Origin: Eubacterium ruminantium
GTDB taxonomy: Bacteria; Bacillota; Clostridia; Lachnospirales; Lachnospiraceae
Assembly: GCA_900108205.1 (NCBI GenBank)
Contig: FNUU01000003.1
Coordinates: 21,929-85,928 of the forward strand
Direction of reading: 5' to 3'
Length of the DNA: 64,000 bases
Shown: positions 46,489 through 55,247 of the stretch, in pieces
Layout of the letters: each line of letters starts with the position of its first letter
How positions within the stretch are numbered: the first letter of the stretch is position 1
Notes under the pieces: generated by a model
Database searches by the model: none
Seen by the model: only the letters and a program-made list of their open reading frames with translations
What the model was told of the DNA's origin: nothing
Position numbers and translations under genes: made by a program

Positions 46489-47691
46489 ATGCAGTATAGG
46501 AAAGATAAATATGGAGAGGATATATCGGTACTTGGCTATGGCTGCATGAGATTTACCAGAAAAGGTACCTCAATCGATATTGATAAGGCTGAGAAGGAAG
46601 TGATGGCGGCATTTAATGCAGGGGTAAATTATTATGATACTGCATATATCTACCCGGGTAGTGAGGCTGCCATGGGAGAGATCATTGCAAGAAATAATAT
46701 CCGCAGCAAGATAAAGATAGCCACAAAGCTTCCGCAGTATCTTATAGTCAGCAAAAAGGCGATTGATAAGTACTTCGCGGAGGAATTATCAAGACTCCGA
46801 ACGGATTATGTGGATTATTATCTCATGCATCATCTTACAGATGTTGAGATGTGGGAGAAGCTGAAGCAGATTGATATAATCAGCTGGATCGAGGAGAAGA
46901 AAAAATCCGGAGCTATAAAAAATATCGGTTTTTCCTATCATGGCAATACTGAGAACTTTTTAAAAATATTAAATGATTATGACTGGGACTTCTGCCAGAT
47001 TCAGTATAATTATCTGGATGAGGTTTCTCAGGCGGGCGTGGAAGGGCTTAAGGCCGCAGCGGCAAAAGGAATTCCTGTGGTCATTATGGAGCCTCTTCGC
47101 GGCGGCAGACTGGTGAATCTTCTCCCTGAGGAAGCTAAGAAGATGATCGCTGAAGAAAGCAGAGGCTGGACAGCGGCAGAATGGGCCTTCAGATGGCTGT
47201 ATAATCAGCCGGAAGTCACTTGTGTCCTTTCAGGCATGAATAGTCTTGAAATGGTGGAGGAAAACTGTAAAACCGCGGATACTTCGCCGGAAGGACATTT
47301 TACGGAAGAAGATTATAAATTCATTGAGAAGATAAAAGCCATCATCAAAGAGAAGGAAAAGGTTGGCTGTACGGGCTGCAGATACTGTATGCCGTGTCCT
47401 AAAGGAGTGGATATTCCGGGTATCTTCAGGTGCTACAATGCCATGTATACCGAAGGAAAGAAAGACGGACGATTTCAGTTCGCTCAGACAGTGGGACTTA
47501 CCAAGGAACCGGCATTTGCCAGCCAGTGCATAGAATGCGGAAAATGTGAAAAGCATTGCCCGCAGAATATCCCTATCAGAGAGAAGCTGAAGGAAGCTGA
47601 TAAAAAGCTGAGACCTCTGCATTATAAGATTGGAATCGGTATTGCAAGGAAATATATGTTCCGAAAAGCAAAGACAAAGAAAAATAAATGA
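46489..47691 (+). CDS. Aldo/keto reductase with C-terminal [4Fe-4S] ferredoxin domain
   Basis: 400 residues from ATG 46489, set by AAGGAGG; an upstream in-frame ATG at 46402 lies inside araD. TIM-barrel reductase (~1-290) with VLGYGCMRF, catalytic Tyr/Asp in YDTAYIYPGSE, Lys in KIATKLP and His in YYLMHHLTD. C-terminal ferredoxin motifs CTGCRYCMPCP and CIECGKCEKHCP should bind two [4Fe-4S] clusters. Such fused enzymes are common in Clostridia and may use ferredoxin-type electrons; the substrate is unknown. It is the last gene of the operon before a terminator. Confidence 0.88.
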   Translation: MQYRKDKYGEDISVLGYGCMRFTRKGTSIDIDKAEKEVMAAFNAGVNYYDTAYIYPGSEAAMGEIIARNNIRSKIKIATKLPQYLIVSKKAIDKYFAEELSRLRTDYVDYYLMHHLTDVEMWEKLKQIDIISWIEEKKKSGAIKNIGFSYHGNTENFLKILNDYDWDFCQIQYNYLDEVSQAGVEGLKAAAAKGIPVVIMEPLRGGRLVNLLPEEAKKMIAEESRGWTAAEWAFRWLYNQPEVTCVLSGMNSLEMVEENCKTADTSPEGHFTEEDYKFIEKIKAIIKEKEKVGCTGCRYCMPCPKGVDIPGIFRCYNAMYTEGKKDGRFQFAQTVGLTKEPAFASQCIECGKCEKHCPQNIPIREKLKEADKKLRPLHYKIGIGIARKYMFRKAKTKKNK

Positions 47692-47695
47692 TCAA

Positions 47696-47738
47696 AAAAG
47701 CCATACATCCGGATGAACCGTGTGTATGGCTTTTATGT
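47696..47738 (+). terminator. Intrinsic terminator
   Basis: A 13-bp stem (47696-47708 with 47722-47734, core AGCCATACA/TGTATGGCT) then T-rich sequence; ends the esterase to aldo/keto reductase operon. Confidence 0.85.
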
Positions 47739-47756
47739 ATCTGAACCGTGTACAAA

Positions 47757-47815
47757 GCTGGTATATTGTTTTCTAAATAACTGTACCAAATAGCTTTGTC
47801 TGTTTTCTCGAATAG
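47757..47815 (+). repeat. R2 dispersed repeat, copy b (cut by R1)
   Basis: GGTATATTGTTTTCTAAATA, ACTGTACCAAATAG, TGTCTGTTTTCTCGAATAG. The following R2 sequence (CACAGC) is absent, because R1 copy G starts right after GAATAG. Confidence 0.8.
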
Positions 47816-47946
47816 TATATTATGAGAAGCAAAAATCGCATCTCATAATCCTGCGGGACTAAAGTCCCTCCGGTAACTTATCAAGAAAAACAAATACTCG
47901 TTTCACTCGTGCTTGTTTTTCTTCTGATAAGTTATATTATGAGAAG
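47816..47946 (-). repeat. R1 dispersed palindromic repeat, copy G (complete)
   Basis: It contains three elements: a GAGAAGCAAAAATCGCATCTC hairpin-type segment, the core GGGACTAAAGTCCC (47854-47867), and a long inverted repeat, AACTTATCAAGAAAAACAA with TTGTTTTTCTTCTGATAAGT. A 14-bp direct repeat, TATATTATGAGAAG, borders it (47816-47829 and 47933-47946). Its end forms the last codons of purC. Confidence 0.85.
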
Positions 47947-48834
47947 AAAAAAAAGAAACTTACCTGTAAGCATCTTGTAAGCCTGAAGATACTTCTCGAT
48001 GGTCTTATCTACAATGTTCTGTGGAAGGAACCAGTTTTTAGGCTCTTCCTTGTTCTCATCAGATTTGAGCCAGTCGCGGGCGAACTGCTTATCAAATGAT
48101 GGCTGACCGTGACCAGGTTCATATGTATCTGCAGGCCAGAAACGTGAGCTGTCAGGTGTGAGCATCTCGTCGCCGAGAACTACATTTCCATTCTCATCAA
48201 GGCCGAACTCGAATTTTGTATCAGCGATGATGATACCCTTTGTAAGTGCGTAATCTGCACATTTCTTGTAAAGAGCTATTGTGTAATCACGAAGCTTTTC
48301 AGCATATTCGCGACCCTTTCCAGGGAAGCTCTTCTCAAGTACATCTATACTCTGCTCAAATGAGATATTCTCGTCATGATCACCAATCTCAGCCTTTGTA
48401 GAAGGTGTGTAGATAGGCTCAGGAAGCTTATCTGATTCCTTAAGACCTTCAGGAAGAGTGATGCCGCATACAGTTCCGTTATTCTGATAGCTTGCCCAGC
48501 CGCTTCCTGTGATATAACCACGAACGATGCATTCAACAGGGAGCATGGTAAGCTTCTTAACCATCATGCTGTTGCCGTCGAATTCAGGCTTCTGAAAGAA
48601 TTCAGGCATTTCCTTGACATCTGTTGTGATCATGTGGTTTGGAAGGATATCTTCTGTCATTTCAAACCAGAACTTTGACATTTGAGTAAGAACAGATCCC
48701 TTCTTAACAATCTTATTCTTAAGGATAACGTCATAGCAGCTGATTCTGTCAGTTGCAACCATAATAAGGCTGTCGCCGTTATCGTAGATCTCACGAACTT
48801 TGCCTTCCTTAAAAGGCTTCATCTCATTTGACAT
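47932..48834 (-). CDS. purC: Phosphoribosylaminoimidazole-succinocarboxamide (SAICAR) synthase
   Basis: 300 residues. Joins aspartate to CAIR with ATP in purine synthesis. Motifs: FKEGKVREIYD, ATDRISCYDVIL, VRGYITGSGWASYQNNG (~108) and IADTKFEFGLDENG (~200). Strong GGAGG ribosome site. Core length fits the family (~290). The end reads YKMLTGKFLFFLLII; the last residues and stop are encoded by the terminal repeat of R1 copy G, so the C-terminus has been rewritten by the repeat. Monocistronic or followed only by R1. cdd is upstream on the same strand. Confidence 0.92.
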   Translation of the reverse strand: MSNEMKPFKEGKVREIYDNGDSLIMVATDRISCYDVILKNKIVKKGSVLTQMSKFWFEMTEDILPNHMITTDVKEMPEFFQKPEFDGNSMMVKKLTMLPVECIVRGYITGSGWASYQNNGTVCGITLPEGLKESDKLPEPIYTPSTKAEIGDHDENISFEQSIDVLEKSFPGKGREYAEKLRDYTIALYKKCADYALTKGIIIADTKFEFGLDENGNVVLGDEMLTPDSSRFWPADTYEPGHGQPSFDKQFARDWLKSDENKEEPKNWFLPQNIVDKTIEKYLQAYKMLTGKFLFFLLII

Positions 48835-48946
48835 TTTTAAACCTCCGTTTTGTTAAAATATTATTATAAATAAAGAGTTTTTATATTTAACGTAAATAGA
48901 ATAGATTAATCCGACTAAAAAATCAAGAAGGATTTTTACTTTGCAA

Positions 48947-49414
48947 CTATTGGTTTTGAAGCATATCCTTGGAAAAAGCTCCGGGCAGCAGTTCGTATAT
49001 ATCATAAAGCTTATAATCATTTTCTTTTTTTGCGACAATGACAAGCAATCCGTCGGAAGCTTTGAATTCAATAAGGACCTGGCGGCAGATGCCGCATGGA
49101 AAGGTATAATCGGAAAGCTCATCGTGAGTGTTCGGATTGTTGCTGTCTTTTGACGACAGTCCGCCGACAATGGCAATGGCCTGCAGTTTCCGGGCTCCTT
49201 CGCTGACGGCTTTATTTACTGCAACAGTTTCAGCACAGCTGCCGGCAGGGTAGGAGGCATTTTCAACGTTGCAGCCGGTAAATATCCTGCCGTCATCACT
49301 TAGTACTGCGGCTCCGACTTTAAAATGTGAGTAGATCGCATAAGCATTTTTTCTGGCGGATATTGCGAAGCTTATTAGTTCTTTTATTGCTGATTCTGAG
49401 AGTGTATTATTCAT
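48947..49414 (-). CDS. cdd: Cytidine deaminase
   Basis: 155 residues. Deaminates cytidine and deoxycytidine in pyrimidine salvage. Zinc and catalytic motifs: CNVENASYPAGSCAETVAVN with the catalytic Glu, and PCGICRQVLIEF with the two zinc cysteines. FKVGAAVLSDDG is the substrate loop. Family length is ~130-140; an insert of about 18 residues (SSKDSNNPNTHDELSDYTF) between the two zinc motifs explains the excess. Strong AAGGAGG site. purC lies 112 bp downstream on the same strand. Confidence 0.92.
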   Translation of the reverse strand: MNNTLSESAIKELISFAISARKNAYAIYSHFKVGAAVLSDDGRIFTGCNVENASYPAGSCAETVAVNKAVSEGARKLQAIAIVGGLSSKDSNNPNTHDELSDYTFPCGICRQVLIEFKASDGLLVIVAKKENDYKLYDIYELLPGAFSKDMLQNQ

Positions 49415-49911
49415 TCGGCCGGCCTCCTTAACTTATAATATTATTGTGAAATGATTTTGTGATTGATGTTTTTCGTGCTTGGTGAAGCGAAATGTAGTAT
49501 TCTATATGTCAGAATTATATCATATTTTTTGAAGAGGATACTTGTAATTATTGTTTAATTATTTCAAATAACTACTTTGATACTAGTATATCGATTTCTA
49601 AATAACTACACCAAATAACGTGCCTGTTTTCCCGAATAGCACAGCACCAAAAGCCTCGGAATAGCTAGTAGGGGCAAATAATGAGGATTATTATATTCAA
49701 AGTATAAAAGAGATGGACATTTAGTAATATGTTGAATAGGAAAGATAATAGTTGATGATTATTATTTGGGTATTGCTCATGTAATTTAAAAGGCTCATAA
49801 TATATCTTGAGCTGCCCTTGGATGTGCAGATACAATTCGATGAGGGTGGCGAGATACAGTGGAAACGAGCAAAATATAACGGTTTTATTTAGCATATAAG
49901 AGGAATAAGAT
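49415..49911. other. Gene-poor intergenic region
   Basis: About 500 bp between divergent genes, AT-rich. It holds R2 copy c and no recognised gene. A minus-strand reading frame of 76 codons at 49665-49895 lacks a ribosome site and known similarity, so it is not called. Confidence 0.7.
49582..49670 (+). repeat. R2 dispersed repeat, copy c (longest)
   Basis: ACTAGTATATCGATTTCTAA, ATAACTACACCAAATAACG, TGCCTGTTTTCCCGAATAGC, ACAGCACCAAAAGCC and GGAATAGCTAGTAGG. It shares the TAGTATATCG...CTAAATAACT start with copies a and b. CTAGTA recurs near both ends, which could be a short terminal repeat. Confidence 0.78.
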
Positions 49912-50439
49912 ATGAATATAGAATTTGAAAATGAATTAAAAAAATATAAGGAAATTCTGCTTTCAAGGGACGAGCTTCTTCAGGTGGAATGTCCAATTAT
50001 AGAATATAAATATTGGGAACTCATAGAAGATATGCAGGCAGAAGTCTTTAGAAAGAAGCTGCTTCTTATGGAGAAGAAGGAGCCTGAAAGAGACTTCTCA
50101 AAGCAGTATGCTGCCCTAGATAATATGGAGAAGACAAGGGCAGAGATTACTAAAAGATATAAAGAGGCCTGCTGTATCAAATTTCATGAGAATCCGGACG
50201 GAAACGGACATAATGGAGAAGAGCAGTTTGTGACACATGGGCAAATTATTGAGGAACTGACTCCGGAGAACATCAAAGAGAAAACGGATGCTCTTATGGA
50301 AGAAATCCGCCGGATAAAAATGTCATTTCCTTATAATAAAAGATTTCTCATCAATAGTCCTAAGGCAGTTGCCAGACAGAGGGAAAAGCTGCAGAAATTG
50401 ATCGATGAATATGAAAGAGAGCTGGCGGAACTGCAATGA
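49912..50439 (+). CDS. Small helical protein, unknown
   Basis: 175 residues, no signal or membrane segment, strongly helical and charged, ending in KLQKLIDEYERELAELQ, probably a coiled coil. An AGAGGAATAAG site precedes the ATG. It stands alone between intergenic sequence and the minus-strand LysR gene. I do not recognise it. Confidence 0.6.
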   Translation: MNIEFENELKKYKEILLSRDELLQVECPIIEYKYWELIEDMQAEVFRKKLLLMEKKEPERDFSKQYAALDNMEKTRAEITKRYKEACCIKFHENPDGNGHNGEEQFVTHGQIIEELTPENIKEKTDALMEEIRRIKMSFPYNKRFLINSPKAVARQREKLQKLIDEYERELAELQ

Positions 50440-50555
50440 ATCAATGGTTGACATAAAGTTCAGCGTGAGATGTGTTGAATAACACGTGCAACAACGGATG
50501 AATCGAGTGGTACATGACGGCATATGCGACATCGAATTACATGTGTGGTACAGGA

Positions 50556-51461
50556 TCAATTCTGCCGGGTCAGTGACTTCAGGATTTCAATATAGCTTTG
50601 CGTAAGAGCAGATGGTCTTATGGCGGAAGGGATAACATAACCGATATCCATATAGTCATCCACCTTCAGGGGAACAGCGATGATATTCGGACCGTTAAGC
50701 TCTTCGTTTATAACGCCGCTGCAGATTGTGTAGCCATTCAGACCGATAAGCATATTGAAGAGGCTGGCGCGGTCACATACAACTATCTCCCTGTCGCTGT
50801 CCATAGTACTGAGTATTTCTTCTGAAAAATAAAATGAATTATGACTTCCCTGCTCATAGGAAAGGCGCGGAAATGGTTTCAGGTCTTCGGGAACAAGGCT
50901 TTTTCTGCCGGCGAGGGGGTTATTCTTTCCGATAAAAACATGAGGCTTTGCGGTAAATAACGGTTCGAAAATAAGGCTGTTATCCCGCAGGGCTTTTTTT
51001 ATTACTGTTTCATTGAAGGGATTCAGATATAATATACCGATCTCACTCCTGAGGTGAGCCACATCATCAATGATATCGTAGGTCTGGGTTTCTCTCATAT
51101 GGAACTCGTACTTATCGCCGCCGTATGTTTTGAGAAGCTCCACGAAGGCTTCAACTGCAAAGGAATAATGCTGGCAGGATACGGAAAAGCGCTGTTTTCC
51201 GCCTTTTTTGCCGGTGTATCTTTCATCAATCAACTCGGCCTGATCCAGAACCTGCCTTGCATATCCGAGAAATTCATCTCCGTCAGGAGTCAGTTCGATT
51301 CCCTTGTTTGAACGGTAAAATATTGTTATTCCGTATTCTTTCTCAAGTTCATGAATAGAAGCTGTGAGACTTGGCTGGGCGATAAACAGCTTCTTTGCGG
51401 CTTCTGTGATATTTCCGGTATCTGCAACTGTAACTGCATATTGTAATTGTTTTAAAGTCAT
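50556..51461 (-). CDS. LysR-family transcriptional regulator (MetR/CmbR-like by context)
   Basis: 301 residues from ATG 51461, which has a GGAGAGA site; the longer in-frame start at 51593 adds a non-conserved stretch. N-terminal winged helix (~1-60; ITEAAKKLFIAQPSLTASI) and LysR effector domain (~90-295). Gene is divergent from metE. The gap carries Met-box-like dyads, so it probably activates metE/metF in response to homocysteine or a related signal (inference). It may also act on cysteine genes, as CmbR does. Confidence 0.85.
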   Translation of the reverse strand: MTLKQLQYAVTVADTGNITEAAKKLFIAQPSLTASIHELEKEYGITIFYRSNKGIELTPDGDEFLGYARQVLDQAELIDERYTGKKGGKQRFSVSCQHYSFAVEAFVELLKTYGGDKYEFHMRETQTYDIIDDVAHLRSEIGILYLNPFNETVIKKALRDNSLIFEPLFTAKPHVFIGKNNPLAGRKSLVPEDLKPFPRLSYEQGSHNSFYFSEEILSTMDSDREIVVCDRASLFNMLIGLNGYTICSGVINEELNGPNIIAVPLKVDDYMDIGYVIPSAIRPSALTQSYIEILKSLTRQN

Positions 51462-51488
51462 GGTAGCTCTCTCCGCATTGAAATACTG

Positions 51489-51516
51489 TATATTATGAGA
51501 AGCGTTTTTGCTTCTT
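51489..51516. repeat. R1 dispersed palindromic repeat, copy H (terminal hairpin only)
   Basis: TATATTATGAGAAG followed by CGTTTTTGCTTCT. The 14-mer is identical to the one bordering copy G, and AGAAGC/GCTTCT forms a hairpin. It sits just upstream of the LysR start and next to a Met-box-like dyad. Confidence 0.65.
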
Positions 51517-51519
51517 AAA

Positions 51520-51536
51520 TATAGCCTTAGGCTATA
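51520..51536. promoter_or_regulatory. LysR/Met-box-like operator 1
   Basis: TATAGCCTTAGGCTATA is a perfect dyad of the form TATAG-N7-CTATA, the spacing of the Met-box bound by MetR/MtaR-type LysR proteins in streptococci. It lies 60 bp upstream of the LysR start. Confidence 0.55.
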
Positions 51537-51570
51537 ACTGGTATAGAAACAAATGATATAATAACACATA

Positions 51571-51589
51571 CCATAGAAAAAATCTATGG
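51571..51589. promoter_or_regulatory. LysR/Met-box-like operator 2
   Basis: CCATAGAAAAAATCTATGG is a dyad of the form ATAG-N7-CTAT, about 52 bp (five helical turns) from operator 1. A third, reversed dyad, CCTAT-N7-ATAGG, lies at 51615-51631. Confidence 0.5.
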
Positions 51590-51818
51590 ACAATCTGTTG
51601 TTTTATGTATTTTACCTATTATATTTATAGGCATATAATCGCATCATCAAATGCCGGCTACATATTGTGATGATAATTCGGATACAGCGATCCGTTTGAT
51701 CAAAATGAGCGAAATGATCAAAATGATTGAGTGGACAGAGCTGTTCAGGAAAGAACAGCCATCTGAAACAGTAATCTGAATATGATAATGAGTACGATAA
51801 AATGAAGGAGAAATATAC

Positions 51819-54089
51819 ATGAAAACATCAGTAATTGGCTTTCCGAGAATCGGAACCGACAGAGAATTAAAATTTGCGTCAGAAAAATATTTTAAAGGTG
51901 TCATATCCGCAGAGGAACTGCAGGAGACAGCAAAGACACTCAGAATAAGACATATTAAAAAACAGCATGAGGCAGGAGTTACATTTATACCATCTAATGA
52001 TTTTTCATTTTATGATAATGTGCTGGATACAGCATTTCTTTGCAATATTGTTCCTGCAAGATATAAGGAACTCGGACTTTCGGATCTGGATACATTTTTT
52101 GCTATGGCCAGAGGTTATCAGGGCGAAAAGGGAGATGTAAAGGCTCTGGCTATGAAGAAATGGTACAATACAAATTATCATTATATTGTACCTGAACTTG
52201 AGGATGAGGCTGAGATATCGCTGGCAGGAAATAAGCCGTTTGCTGAATATGATGAGGCTAAGGCTGAAGGAATAAGTACAAAGCCTGTTTTGACCGGTGC
52301 CTATACGTTACTGGATCTTTGCAGATTCACAGGCAGAAAGAACAGAGAAGATGTTCTTACCGATATTGTAAAGGCCTATAAGGATATAATAAAGAAATTT
52401 GAGGAAAGAGGCGCTGAATGGATCCAGTTCGATGAACCATCATTTGTAAAGGATCTGGACGAAAATGATAAGGCATTTCTGGTAAAGCTTTATAAAGGGA
52501 TTCTGGAAGAAAAGAAAAATATAAAGGTTCTTATTCAGACATATTTCGGAGATGTCCGCGATATTTATGAGATTCTGGCAGAGCTTCCTGTTGATGGTAT
52601 CGGTCTCGATCTTGTGGAAGGAAAGCTGACAGCAGCGCTTATAGAAAAATATGGTTTTCCAAAGGACAAGACACTTTTCGCAGGCCTTGTAAATGGTAAA
52701 AACATCTGGAAAAACAATTATGCAAAGACATTAGGCGTTTTAAATGGATTAAAAGAAAAAGGAATCGATACGGTTCTTTCTACGTCCTGCTCCCTTCTGC
52801 ATGTACCATACACTCTTGCTTCCGAAGAAAAGCTTTCAGAAGATTATAAGAAATATTTCGCCTTTGCTTATGAGAAGTTAAATGAATTAAAGGAGCTTTC
52901 TCTTCTTGCAGAAAATGGTGCATATGAAAATGAAAGTTCATTTGCGAAAAATGCAGCTCTTTTCAAGGAAAAGAGAGACTGCGAGAACAAGGAGGTTCAG
53001 GAACGCCTGAAGGCTGTTAAGGAAGAGGATTATACAAGACTTCCTAAGAGAAGTGAAAGAGAAAAGCTGCAGAAGGAAACCCTGAAGCTGCCGAAATTCC
53101 CTACAACAACAATCGGTTCCTTCCCTCAGACAGCAGATGTTAAGAAGAACAGATCAGCCTTCAGAAAGGGAGAGATCACAGAGGAGCAGTATAAGAGCTT
53201 TAATCAGGCTAAGATTGAGAGAGTTATCAGATGGCAGGAAAGCATCGGACTGGATGTCCTTGTCCATGGAGAATACGAGAGAAATGACATGGTTGAGTAT
53301 TTCGGTGAGTCTCTTGATGGATACCTTTTCACGGAAAAGGCATGGGTACAGTCGTATGGTACAAGATGTCTTAAACCGCCAATCATTTGGGGTGATATCA
53401 GCAGAAGAAAACCGATAACTGTTGATTGGTCAGTTTATGCACAGTCACTTACAGATAAGTTTGTAAAGGGTATGCTTACAGGACCGGTAACTATATTTAA
53501 CTGGTCTTTCCCTAGAGAAGACGTAAGCATGAAGGAGTCTATCTCACAGATCGCTCTTGCAATAAGAGATGAAGTTCTTGATCTTGAGAAAAATGGTATT
53601 AAGATCATTCAGATAGATGAGGCTGCTCTTCGTGAGAAGCTTCCTCTCAGAAAATCAGACTGGTACAGTGAATATCTGGATTTTGCAATTCCTGCATTCC
53701 GTCTTGTTCACAGCAAGGTTAAACCGGAAACACAGATACATACACATATGTGCTACAGCGAGTTTACAGATATAATACCGGCTATCGATAATATGGATGC
53801 AGATGTGATAACATTTGAGGCTTCCAGATCGGATCTGCTTATCCTGGATTCTCTGAAGGAGCATAACTTTGAAACAGAGGTAGGACCGGGAGTATATGAT
53901 ATTCATTCTCCACGTGTACCTTCAGTTGATGAGATTGTTACAGCTCTTCGCAAAATGAGACAGAAGATAGATGATGAAAAATTATGGATAAATCCTGACT
54001 GCGGACTTAAGACAAGAGGAGAGGAAGAGACAAAGCAGAGCCTTATCAACCTTGTAAGAGCAGGGGAGATCATCCGTAAGGAAGCGTGA
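51819..54089 (+). CDS. metE: Cobalamin-independent methionine synthase
   Basis: 756 residues. Moves a methyl group from 5-methyltetrahydrofolate (polyglutamyl) to homocysteine without B12. The N-terminal domain has [18 protein letters not shown] at the start. The C-terminal zinc site is visible: His and Cys in HTHMCYSEF (~643), Glu in ITFEASRSD and Cys in NPDCGLKTR (~730). Length fits the family (~750-765). Divergent from the LysR gene, followed by metF 78 bp later. Together they form a methionine unit. Confidence 0.96.
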   Translation: MKTSVIGFPRIGTDRELKFASEKYFKGVISAEELQETAKTLRIRHIKKQHEAGVTFIPSNDFSFYDNVLDTAFLCNIVPARYKELGLSDLDTFFAMARGYQGEKGDVKALAMKKWYNTNYHYIVPELEDEAEISLAGNKPFAEYDEAKAEGISTKPVLTGAYTLLDLCRFTGRKNREDVLTDIVKAYKDIIKKFEERGAEWIQFDEPSFVKDLDENDKAFLVKLYKGILEEKKNIKVLIQTYFGDVRDIYEILAELPVDGIGLDLVEGKLTAALIEKYGFPKDKTLFAGLVNGKNIWKNNYAKTLGVLNGLKEKGIDTVLSTSCSLLHVPYTLASEEKLSEDYKKYFAFAYEKLNELKELSLLAENGAYENESSFAKNAALFKEKRDCENKEVQERLKAVKEEDYTRLPKRSEREKLQKETLKLPKFPTTTIGSFPQTADVKKNRSAFRKGEITEEQYKSFNQAKIERVIRWQESIGLDVLVHGEYERNDMVEYFGESLDGYLFTEKAWVQSYGTRCLKPPIIWGDISRRKPITVDWSVYAQSLTDKFVKGMLTGPVTIFNWSFPREDVSMKESISQIALAIRDEVLDLEKNGIKIIQIDEAALREKLPLRKSDWYSEYLDFAIPAFRLVHSKVKPETQIHTHMCYSEFTDIIPAIDNMDADVITFEASRSDLLILDSLKEHNFETEVGPGVYDIHSPRVPSVDEIVTALRKMRQKIDDEKLWINPDCGLKTRGEEETKQSLINLVRAGEIIRKEA

Positions 54090-54167
54090 GGCGCAGGATC
54101 AGTATGGCATTCCCTTGGAATGAGTTTAGAAGTATCAGACATAATTGTTTACAGAGGTATAAGAAAT

Positions 54168-55028
54168 ATGAGAGTATCAGATATATATAAAACCGGAGGA
54201 AGGTCTCTCTCTTTTGAGATCTTCCCGCCAAAGAAGGACAGTGACCTGGATAATATTGATGAAACACTGGATGTTCTCTGCGAGCTTAAACCGGATTTTA
54301 TAAGTGTAACATTTGGAGCAGGAGGAAGCAGCAATTGCAATAAAACCATTAAGCTGGCTCAGAAGATTAAAGAAAAGTACAAGGTGGAACCTGTGGTTCA
54401 TCTGACCTGCCTGCATTATGACAGAGCTGAGATTGATTGCTTTGCCCATGCCCTGAAGGAAGCAGGAGTAGAGAATGTCCTGGCTCTCCGGGGGGATCAT
54501 CGTGATGATATTCCTATGAAAAATGATTTCTTATATTCTTCTGACCTCGCAAAATATCTTTCTGAAAAATATGATTTCTGTGTACTCGGTGCCTGCTATC
54601 CTGAATGCCATCCTGAATCGGATGGTATGGTGGATGAGATAAAGCATCTCAAGGCTAAGGTAAATGCAGGGGCAGAGATCCTGATATCACAGCTCTTTTT
54701 CGATAATGATGCTTTCTTCAGCTTCAGGGAAAAATGTGAAATAGCAGATATAAATGTCCCGATACTTCCGGGAATCATGCCGGTGGTAAAAGCGGCCCAG
54801 ATAAGAAGGATGGTATCTATGTGCAATGCTACATTTCCGGAAAGATTTCAGAGGATCATCGATCGATATGAGGACAATAAAGAGGCTCTCTTCGATGCGG
54901 GAATGTCATATGCACTGAGTCAGATCATCGATCTTCTTGTAAGTGATACTGCGGGAATCCATCTTTACACAATGAATGATCCAAGAATTGCCAGAAGAAT
55001 ATGTGAAGGTATAAAAAATATAGTATAG
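54168..55028 (+). CDS. metF: 5,10-methylenetetrahydrofolate reductase
   Basis: 286 residues from ATG 54168; an in-frame ATG at 54120 adds non-conserved residues. Makes 5-methyltetrahydrofolate for MetE, using FAD. TIM barrel with SLSFEIFPPKKDSD at the start (catalytic Glu), FISVTFGAGGS, VLALRGDHRDD (~98) and ISQLFFDNDAF. Length fits the family (~290). Follows metE, so probably in one operon and under the same LysR control. A strong hairpin follows. Confidence 0.95.
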   Translation: MRVSDIYKTGGRSLSFEIFPPKKDSDLDNIDETLDVLCELKPDFISVTFGAGGSSNCNKTIKLAQKIKEKYKVEPVVHLTCLHYDRAEIDCFAHALKEAGVENVLALRGDHRDDIPMKNDFLYSSDLAKYLSEKYDFCVLGACYPECHPESDGMVDEIKHLKAKVNAGAEILISQLFFDNDAFFSFREKCEIADINVPILPGIMPVVKAAQIRRMVSMCNATFPERFQRIIDRYEDNKEALFDAGMSYALSQIIDLLVSDTAGIHLYTMNDPRIARRICEGIKNIV

Positions 55029-55099
55029 CCTCTGAGATATTCAGAAGATATTCAGAAGTCGATATACTATCATAAAACATTACCACAAAATGGTATAAG

Positions 55100-55145
55100 G
55101 AGCACGTTTCATAGCAGGTTTCAAAGCTGAGACGTGCTCTTTAAA
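55100..55145 (+). terminator. Terminator of the met operon
   Basis: A 12-bp stem (55100-55111 with 55128-55139, core GAGCACGT/ACGTGCTC) then TCTTTAAAT. Confidence 0.75.
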
Positions 55146-55160
55146 TATTTGAAAAACAAA

Positions 55161-55189
55161 TTGAAGAAATTGTATATATTAAGTATAAT
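55161..55189 (+). promoter_or_regulatory. Promoter of the MuiA/C39 pair
   Basis: TTGAAG (55161-55166), a 17-bp spacer and perfect TATAAT (55184-55189). Confidence 0.7.
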
Positions 55190-55247
55190 TGAAATAGTGT
55201 GAATTTGAGACGGAAAGTTGTTTTAAACAGGAAGGGAGGAGAAGAGT

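Noticed and set aside
49665-49895. A 76-codon minus-strand frame in the cdd to 49912 gap
   Set aside because: No ribosome site, hydrophobic low-quality composition, and partly within R2 copy c.
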